Below, piece after piece: positions 7,774-12,451 of a DNA stretch of 46,225 nucleotides. This stretch comes from Comamonadaceae bacterium (GTDB lineage Bacteria > Pseudomonadota > Gammaproteobacteria > Burkholderiales > Burkholderiaceae_C). The notes beneath the pieces are model-generated. The model saw only the letters and a list, made by a program, of their open reading frames with translations, was not told the origin of the DNA and searched no databases. The translations under genes were made by a program, and so were the position numbers. The stretch is from contig JAAFIY010000016.1 of NCBI GenBank assembly GCA_013297985.1, forward strand, positions 1 to 46,225. Direction: 5' to 3'. Positions within the stretch are counted from its first letter, which is position 1; each line of letters opens with the position of its first letter.

Positions 7774-8537
7774 CCACCGACATCCTCACCCACACCGAAA
7801 ACGGCGTGACCACCCTGACGCTGAACCGGGTGGACAAAAAGAACAGCATCACCGCTGCGATGTACGCGCAGATGGCCGATGCGCTGGCCGATGCGGCGGG
7901 CAACGCCGATGTGCGGGTGGTGGTCATCCAAGGAGACGTCGCCGTGTTCAGCGCAGGCAATGACATCGGTGACTTTTTGAACAACCCGCCCGCAGGTGAT
8001 GGCTCACCCGTGTTCCGCTTCCTGCACGGCATCGCCGCTTTCCCCAAACCCATCGTGGCCGCCGTCTGCGGCCCGGCGGTGGGCATTGGCACCACGATGC
8101 TGCTGCACTGCGACTTGGTCTACGCGGGCGACAACGCCGCCTTCTCGGTGCCCTTCGTTAACCTGGGCCTGTGCCCTGAAGCGGCCAGCAGCCTGCTCAT
8201 CCCGCAAATGTTTGGCTACCACCGCGCGGCCGAGGCCTTGCTGCTGGGCGAGCCCTTCATGGCCGAAGCGGCCTTGGAAGTGGGCCTGGTCAACCGCGTG
8301 CTGCCCCCCACTGAGGTGAATGGCTACGCCCAAACCCAAGCCCGCAAACTGGCCGCCAAGCCCATCAGCTCGCTGATCGAAACCAAGCGGCTGATGAAGA
8401 AAGGCCAAGCCGCCACCATCGCCCAGGTGATGACGGAAGAAGGCGCCAGCTTTGGCCGCATGCTGCGCGAGCCCGCTGCTCGCGAGGCGTTTGGTGCCTT
8501 CATGGAGCGGCGCAAGCCTGATTTTTCTAAGTTGTAG
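7770..8537 (+). CDS. Enoyl-CoA hydratase/isomerase family, probable delta3-delta2-enoyl-CoA isomerase (PECI-like)
   Basis: A 255-residue crotonase. The first oxyanion-hole segment is FSAGNDIGDF and the second CGPAVGIGTTML. The region equivalent to the hydratase Glu144 reads VPFVNLGLCPEAASS: the Glu is replaced by Phe and a Glu appears in P-E-A-A-S-S. That is the layout of peroxisomal delta3,delta2-enoyl-CoA isomerases (PF-x2-LG-x2-PE-x2-SS), so the protein likely shifts cis/trans-3 double bonds to the trans-2 position rather than hydrating. It ends the coupled run thioesterase-SDR-HCCA isomerase. Its last 496 bp (8042-8537) recur at 11237-11732, 98 percent identical. A repeat element follows the stop. 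Confidence 0.87.
   Translation: MTTDILTHTENGVTTLTLNRVDKKNSITAAMYAQMADALADAAGNADVRVVVIQGDVAVFSAGNDIGDFLNNPPAGDGSPVFRFLHGIAAFPKPIVAAVCGPAVGIGTTMLLHCDLVYAGDNAAFSVPFVNLGLCPEAASSLLIPQMFGYHRAAEALLLGEPFMAEAALEVGLVNRVLPPTEVNGYAQTQARKLAAKPISSLIETKRLMKKGQAATIAQVMTEEGASFGRMLREPAAREAFGAFMERRKPDFSKL
8042..8537 (+). repeat. Direct repeat, first copy (3' two thirds of enoyl-CoA isomerase gene)
   Basis: Aligned base by base with 11237-11732 at a constant offset of 3195 with no gaps. I count ten mismatches: 8069, 8078, 8096, 8097, 8107, 8123, 8477, 8480, 8532 and 8534. The 353 bases 8124-8476 are identical. Most mismatches are synonymous (for example TGC/TGT, CAC/CAT, TAC/TAT); two change the residue (Met to Leu at 8096-8098, and the last Leu to Val). 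The repeat pair brackets the minus-strand secreted-protein operon. Confidence 0.95.
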
Positions 8538-8556
8538 GCGGCCTTAGAAGCCTTCT

Positions 8557-8609
8557 GGGGCTGCAGCGCCCTGGAATAGGTCGTAAGTAGCTACTAATTT
8601 AATAGCAAA
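8557..8609 (+). repeat. Dispersed palindromic repeat, copy E3
   Basis: Forward copy: GGGGCTGCAGCGCCCT arm, then GTAAGTAGCTACTAATTTAA and TAGCAAAC. GGGC/GCCC around TGCA-G keeps a short hairpin. It begins 20 bp after the isomerase stop and lies between that gene and the convergent minus-strand operon, where it could act as a terminator, though no T-run follows. Confidence 0.75.
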
Positions 8610-8650
8610 CCGGGTTCTGCCACTTGGCTGTCCGGCGTGGCAAGGCCGCA

Positions 8651-9250
8651 TCAAGGCGGGCTGACCACCAGCCAGCGTGCGCTGTTGGTGGACCACAAAC
8701 GCGGGTCTGCTACCGGCGCGTCATTCGCAGTGGTGATGCACAAAAGGGTGTACAGGCCTGCAGGGCTGTCACTGCTCAACGGCAATGAAAGGGTGGACCC
8801 CACGCCAAGCGTTGCGGGCGTAGCCGCAAATGGCCCATCGCCCGCAAAGACCTGGGTCGCAGTCGGCCCCACGGTTTCGGAGAGGGTGATCGCAAATCCA
8901 CCCGATGCAAGCGCCGAACGCCGCCACAAGCGCAAACGGCCAGTTGGGTCAATCACGCCTAGATACAAGGTCCGAAGGTAAGCGGCGGCATAGCTGAGCG
9001 TGGGCTCAGCGCCTGGCCACCACAAGCGAAAGCTGATGGGCACCGTCAGGCTGCCTGTAGCAGGCAAACGCACTTGATTCACCTCGCGCCCCTGGGCATC
9101 GAGCGCTGAGATTAGGCAGGGGTCTTGCGGCGGCGGCCCGCTGGCAAGCGCGCTTGGATGGGCCGCCAGTAAGGCGACGCTCAGCCCAAGGCCGCAGAGA
9201 AGTCGCCGGGCTTTGGACTGCAGCGGAGGGGGAAATCGCGGAGGGTTCAT
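8651..9250 (-). CDS. Secreted protein of unknown function, paralog of the 9255-9833 product
   Basis: A 199-residue exported protein, last gene of the four-gene operon. MNPPRFPPPLQSKARRLL, a hydrophobic run and ALASG form the signal peptide. The mature part has a Pro-Cys near its start (DPCLISALDAQG) and a second Cys in GLYTLLCITT, probably one disulfide. Shared landmarks with the upstream paralog are P-C near the N-terminus, a YLGVIDPTGRLRLW segment (paralog YAGYRDPLGRFWFW), F-A-G-D-G-P-F and S-P-A-G-L-Y-x3-C-I. The repeated D-P-x-G-R and P-A-G-L-Y suggest a beta-sandwich. I do not recognise the family. ATG 9250 is preferred to an upstream in-frame ATG because the signal peptide starts there and GGTGAG precedes it; only 4 bp separate it from the previous stop. 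Confidence 0.72.
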   Translation of the reverse strand: MNPPRFPPPLQSKARRLLCGLGLSVALLAAHPSALASGPPPQDPCLISALDAQGREVNQVRLPATGSLTVPISFRLWWPGAEPTLSYAAAYLRTLYLGVIDPTGRLRLWRRSALASGGFAITLSETVGPTATQVFAGDGPFAATPATLGVGSTLSLPLSSDSPAGLYTLLCITTANDAPVADPRLWSTNSARWLVVSPP

Positions 9251-9254
9251 GTGC

Positions 9255-9833
9255 TCACCGTGCCACCGCTTCTTGCACCAACAGCAAGCGCACATGCTGC
9301 CTACCCCAATCTTGAAAGTTCAGCAGTGAAGTGCCAGCGGGCACCGTGATGCAAAAGAACTGATAAAGGCCTGCGGGCGTTGAAGCGTCGAAAGGAAAGC
9401 CGCCCGCGATGATGGAGAGCGTGTTCGGTCCATCACCCAACAGACGGTTGGCAACGCGAGGGCCAGGCTCTTGACCGAGGCGAGGTTGAGAGTTTGGGTT
9501 GGCTGTATCCGCTGGTGGCAACCAAAACCAAAAACGCCCCAGCGGGTCGCGGTAGCCGGCGTAGATGTCGACCAGGCTGACGGCCGGGACTGTTCCGCGT
9601 ACGTCTCCTGCAGCCAGCTGTACCGGCGTAGCCGTGGGGATGACAGTGGATCGGTTGATGAAGAACCCCCCATCCCATTCCGATGCCAGGAGCGTCATGC
9701 ACGGTCGCCACCAAGTCTGTGCTTCAGCTTGGTTGAGCACAGTCATCGAGAGCACCACAAGATGTACCAATGCCTTGGTCCAGATGGCACTAAGGCGGAC
9801 CGCTGCTCTCGATGGGAAATTCATCCCCAACAT
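9255..9833 (-). CDS. Secreted protein of unknown function, paralog of the 8651-9250 product
   Basis: A 192-residue exported protein. The N-terminus has basic residues, a hydrophobic stretch around ALVHLVVLSMTV and a QAEAQ cleavage region. The mature protein starts with TWWRPCMTLLASEWDGGFF and carries D-P-L-G-R-F-W-F-W, L-L-G-D-G-P-N-T-L and S-T-P-A-G-L-Y-x3-C-I-T, aligning with its downstream neighbour; the two arose by duplication but are now well diverged. Two conserved Cys probably pair. No enzymatic motif is visible. It lies 26 bp after the metalloprotease stop. No clear ribosome binding site precedes ATG 9833; an ATG three codons in (9824) is an alternative start. Function could be a substrate, adhesin or partner of the protease; this is speculation from position only. 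Confidence 0.7.
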   Translation of the reverse strand: MLGMNFPSRAAVRLSAIWTKALVHLVVLSMTVLNQAEAQTWWRPCMTLLASEWDGGFFINRSTVIPTATPVQLAAGDVRGTVPAVSLVDIYAGYRDPLGRFWFWLPPADTANPNSQPRLGQEPGPRVANRLLGDGPNTLSIIAGGFPFDASTPAGLYQFFCITVPAGTSLLNFQDWGRQHVRLLLVQEAVAR

Positions 9834-9859
9834 GATAGTCGACGAGCGCGTGATTTGGA

Positions 9860-10630
9860 TTAATACAGGGAGTTTATCTGCAGCACATCAAAGGTGTTGA
9901 GACTCCTCTGGCAACTGTCTCCAAGGTGGATGTAATTGGACATCGTTGATTTATTCGGAAAGACTGTGCAAGTATTGTTGACTGAGGGAGAAACATTAAT
10001 ACAATCGCCGCCGTCCTGATGGCCAATTCCAAGAACGTGGCCATACTCATGAGTAAGGACTGCTTGCAAATCGTTTTTGCCCGGTTCCCCTGTGTTGGAC
10101 CACAACAGGTTCGCATTTAGCAGAATGGATCTTGAGTAGCCCGCAGTCGGCTGCCCGGTTGCAGGCGGCAAATAGTCGACGAAAGCCAATGCTGTTGTCA
10201 CTTGCTGGCCGAGGGCTGGATTGCCACCCGGTCCGGTAATCGATGCGCTCCCCGGCTGCCTTGTCAAGGCGTAGCAGGTGCTCTGATAGAAGGGGAACGC
10301 GCCGATTCGAAAGACCCCATAGAGAAACGGGTTTGCCGCTGACGTTGGCGGACAGTCCGGCACCGTCCCAAGGACGGTTGCCCCCAGTCGTCCATTGACG
10401 TTCGTCGCGTTCCATGTAGCCACTGCAGCCGCCGTAGTGGCCGGAACTCCGGAGAGCGGGCTGTAGTAAATCGATCCAAAACTGGCACCGACATAAAAAT
10501 TCAGGGGCGTCCCGCTGGGCAGCGCAGGAGCTTGGCCTGCAGCGCAAGAACCTTGCGCGCCAGAGTAGCCTTGATACAAGGCGAACCACAAGCCGATGCA
10601 GGCACTGATTAATTTCTTGCTAGATTTCAT
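9860..10630 (-). CDS. Secreted metzincin (matrixin-like) zinc metalloprotease
   Basis: A 256-residue exported protein with a signal peptide (residues 1-27, ending SGAQG). The zinc motif HEYGHVLGIGH gives H194, H198 and H204 as ligands and E195 as the general base, the elongated HExxHxxGxxH of metzincins. A Met-turn candidate follows 26 residues later in S-T-M-S-N-Y (M230). The A-A-A-V-A-T-W-N segment near residue 70 resembles the matrixin-like N-terminal helix, where a Trp follows alanines. Six Cys (29, 93, 119, 210, 221, 240) suggest disulfides in the periplasm or outside the cell. There is no obvious Cys-switch propeptide. ATG 10630 has AGGAG just upstream, inside the previous gene's end. 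Low GC and codon choice differ from the acyl-CoA genes. Confidence 0.85.
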   Translation of the reverse strand: MKSSKKLISACIGLWFALYQGYSGAQGSCAAGQAPALPSGTPLNFYVGASFGSIYYSPLSGVPATTAAAVATWNATNVNGRLGATVLGTVPDCPPTSAANPFLYGVFRIGAFPFYQSTCYALTRQPGSASITGPGGNPALGQQVTTALAFVDYLPPATGQPTAGYSRSILLNANLLWSNTGEPGKNDLQAVLTHEYGHVLGIGHQDGGDCINVSPSVNNTCTVFPNKSTMSNYIHLGDSCQRSLNTFDVLQINSLY

Positions 10631-10631
10631 T

Positions 10632-11045
10632 TCACTTCTCCTGCGCAGTGGCTGGATAGATTGCGATGGAATAAAACCATCCGGTGTCGGCTCTTTCGAG
10701 CAAGAACAGATGGTATGAAACACCAGCCTGAATCGGCATGATCGCAGAGCCCGCCGGGTGAAAAATCTTGATCGCCCGGTGTTCGCCTTTTAATACTTTG
10801 ACTATTTCTCCCTGTAGTGGACGATCAAAAGCAACCATTTCCATTAAGTTGTAGTCTTGCTTGGCTACAAACTCAACGATCACTTGGGCTGTGATGGCGG
10901 GAGAGATCACACGCTCAATAAGGCTTTCGGGAGCGCCTTGCCTACTACTGGACAAGTCAGCCGCCGACGATGCCAACGGCGCCACGGCCAACATGGTCAG
11001 AGTGCAAAGAGCCGCATGGATGCCACGTGATTCGGTTCGCCTCAT
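10632..11045 (-). CDS. Small secreted protein, possible NTR/TIMP-like fold, first gene of protease operon
   Basis: A 137-residue exported protein with a signal peptide (RR near the start, hydrophobic core TLTMLAVAPLA, then SSAAD). The mature part contains LQGEIVKVLKGEHRAIKIF and QAGVSYHLFLLE. This G-x-V-x-V-x-KG...G-x-x-Y-x-x-FL rhythm resembles bacterial NTR/TIMP-like OB folds; with no Cys in the mature part the match is only suggestive. Because it directly precedes a metzincin (1 bp gap), a role as inhibitor or folding partner of the protease is an attractive guess, not a demonstrated one. The start has GGAGGTGAG about 6 bases upstream. Upstream on its own strand lie a C9 tract and a 14-bp palindrome. 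Confidence 0.72.
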   Translation of the reverse strand: MRRTESRGIHAALCTLTMLAVAPLASSAADLSSSRQGAPESLIERVISPAITAQVIVEFVAKQDYNLMEMVAFDRPLQGEIVKVLKGEHRAIKIFHPAGSAIMPIQAGVSYHLFLLERADTGWFYSIAIYPATAQEK

Positions 11046-11104
11046 ATCTCACCTCCAGCCGGTTGACTTGCTACCTCCGCAGTCGTTTGCGGAATCGCTA
11101 CGGT

Positions 11105-11142
11105 AGTCAAGGGGGGGGGTAAACGTCTGTACAAATTTGTAC
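11105..11142 (-). promoter_or_regulatory. Upstream control region: palindrome, C9 tract and TTGACT of the protease operon
   Basis: Read on the minus strand towards the operon: a perfect 14-bp palindrome GTACAAATTTGTAC (11129-11142), nine consecutive C (11111-11119), then TTGACT (11105-11110), a good -35 hexamer. No convincing -10 follows; weak AACGAC-type hexamers lie 16-17 bp on. Further down, TCCGCA/TGCGGA (11076-11093) can form a small leader hairpin. The palindrome is a plausible dimer operator. The homopolymer lies between it and the -35, so slippage would change their spacing. Confidence 0.5.
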
Positions 11143-11236
11143 TTGGCTGTAACTGGGGCACGCGACAGACAGAGTCGAAGCTCATCGCTTTGGTGGTGAA
11201 CGAAGCTCTATGAAAAGAGTCTCGCCGCGGACATTC

Positions 11237-11732
11237 CCCCAAACCCATCGTGGCCGCCGTCTGTGGCCCGGCAGTGGGCATTGGCACCACCCTGCTGCTG
11301 CATTGCGACTTGGTCTATGCGGGCGACAACGCCGCCTTCTCGGTGCCCTTCGTTAACCTGGGCCTGTGCCCTGAAGCGGCCAGCAGCCTGCTCATCCCGC
11401 AAATGTTTGGCTACCACCGCGCGGCCGAGGCCTTGCTGCTGGGCGAGCCCTTCATGGCCGAAGCGGCCTTGGAAGTGGGCCTGGTCAACCGCGTGCTGCC
11501 CCCCACTGAGGTGAATGGCTACGCCCAAACCCAAGCCCGCAAACTGGCCGCCAAGCCCATCAGCTCGCTGATCGAAACCAAGCGGCTGATGAAGAAAGGC
11601 CAAGCCGCCACCATCGCCCAGGTGATGACGGAAGAAGGCGCCAGCTTTGGCCGCATGCTGCGCGAGCCCGCCGCGCGCGAGGCGTTTGGTGCCTTCATGG
11701 AGCGGCGCAAGCCTGATTTTTCTAAGGTCTAG
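11237..11732 (+). pseudogene. 5'-truncated second copy of the enoyl-CoA isomerase gene
   Basis: This copy matches codons from about residue 92 to the stop of the complete gene at 7770-8537, without gaps and with ten mismatches. It lacks the first 91 codons, including the oxyanion-hole segment FSAGNDIGDF, so the product could not form a complete crotonase active site. The C-terminal CGPAVGIGT and PEAASS segments remain. A GTG at 11250 could start a 160-residue frame but has no ribosome binding site. The last sense codon is GTC rather than TTG. The frame is fully intact and mismatches are mostly synonymous, so the divergence probably built up while the sequence was still under selection, for instance in a relative's genome, before truncation. 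Confidence 0.9.
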
Positions 11733-11735
11733 TGG

Positions 11736-11786
11736 GGCGCAGAGCCCAGATGCATTGCGCTAGTAGCTATCAAAACAATAGCGAGA
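11736..11786 (+). repeat. Dispersed palindromic repeat, copy E4 (degenerate)
   Basis: GGGCGCAGAGCCC near 11735-11748 gives a short hairpin, followed by GCGCTAGTAGCTATCAAAAC and AATAGCGA, a diverged forward member of the family. It lies just after the truncated isomerase copy, matching copy E3 after the complete gene, but the two are not the same sequence. Nothing else was seen in the rest of the gap to 11961. Confidence 0.6.
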
Positions 11787-11961
11787 TGCTCAACTTGTCG
11801 GATTGAGCGGCACCGCTTCGGGAGCGGCTCCATCCCCCAATGGATGGATGCGCGGTGCTCTGGAGGCGGACAGGATCGACGCCGGCCTTAAGGCGTTTGG
11901 TGAGTCTTGCTGGACGTTTTGTCTGCACGCCTTCGCTGGATGTAGGGCCGTGGAGATCCAC

Positions 11962-12330
11962 ATGACATCTCTCGTTCTAAACCACGCGGTATGGTGTGCC
12001 GCCCTGTTTGCTGGCCCGCTTCTGGCCCAGGACGGGCCCATGACCGGCGCCCAGATCACAGAAGCTTGGGCGGGCAAAGAGGTGATGGGCACCGCCGCCA
12101 ATGCCAGCCGGGTGTTTTTGCGGCTGGAAGCTGACGGCAAGGCGTCGGTGCAGTCCGGCAACCTCAGCGACACCGGCACCTGGCGCAGCACCGACAACGG
12201 CTATTGCACCACCTGGGCGCGCATTCGCAACGGCCAAGAAACCTGCTTTACCGTGGTGCGCCAGGGCGGGCGCTTCCTAGTCATCAACCCTGATGGCTCC
12301 AACGGCGCATTGATCACCCATGTGCGCTAG
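11962..12330 (+). CDS. Small secreted protein, paralog of the 14804-15196 product
   Basis: A 122-residue exported protein. The signal peptide covers residues 1-25 (hydrophobic AVWCAALFAGPLLA, then QDGP). The mature part shows GKASVQSGNLSDTGTWR, NGYCTTWARIR, ETCFTVV and GGRF. The G-T-W-R...G-Y-C-x-x-W...C-F pattern with two Cys resembles DUF995-like periplasmic proteins, but I am not certain of the family. By eye about 60 of 100 mature residues are identical to the protein encoded on the other side of the RTX gene, so the two are recent paralogs. ATG 11962 is chosen for GGAG at 11952-11955 and the signal peptide; longer frames upstream would put hydrophilic sequence before it. Role unknown; it may work with the RTX protein at the cell surface. 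Confidence 0.78.
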   Translation: MTSLVLNHAVWCAALFAGPLLAQDGPMTGAQITEAWAGKEVMGTAANASRVFLRLEADGKASVQSGNLSDTGTWRSTDNGYCTTWARIRNGQETCFTVVRQGGRFLVINPDGSNGALITHVR

Positions 12331-12414
12331 CACAGGCGCCGTGCGTGGCGGCGGCAAGCGTGCGAGGCCGTTCTTCCCCTGATCTGATGATGACGGCCCG
12401 GTGCTGCGCCAATA

Positions 12415-12443
12415 CCTTGTGTGCCTTCACACACACAAGGGAG
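12415..12443 (+). promoter_or_regulatory. Leader hairpin covering the RTX gene ribosome binding site
   Basis: CCTTGTGTG (12415-12423) is the exact reverse complement of CACACAAGG (12432-12440), leaving an 8-base loop. The right arm's AAGG is the beginning of the AAGGGAG Shine-Dalgarno sequence (12437-12443) of the ATG at 12452. In mRNA a 9-bp stem would therefore hold half of the ribosome binding site. This could be a translational switch (temperature, protein or small-RNA controlled). Confidence 0.6.
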
Positions 12444-12451
12444 CACTCACC

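Larger units (their letters stand above)
8538..11236. other. Probable genomic insert between duplicated isomerase segments
   Basis: The 2.7 kb between the two direct-repeat copies holds a dispersed repeat, four minus-strand genes for exported proteins and their upstream region. Orientation is opposite to all genes for 8 kb upstream and 12 kb downstream. By eye, base composition of 9860-11045 is clearly less GC-rich than the neighbours. No transposase, integrase or tRNA end is present, so homologous (Campbell-like) integration or ectopic recombination through the isomerase gene is the simplest reading. This is inference from structure; an ancestral arrangement was not compared. Confidence 0.5.

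Noticed and set aside
11111..11119. C9/G9 tract as a sequencing error
   Set aside because: Cannot be excluded, but it lies in noncoding DNA where no frame is affected, so it was kept as a candidate regulatory feature with reduced confidence.
8538..11236. Insertion sequence or integron cassette
   Set aside because: No transposase, integrase, terminal inverted repeats or attC-like site was seen; the flanking direct repeats are gene sequence far longer than a target-site duplication.
11250..11732. Second isomerase copy as a functional 160-residue protein from GTG 11250
   Set aside because: It lacks the first oxyanion-hole segment and has no ribosome binding site; better called a truncated copy.
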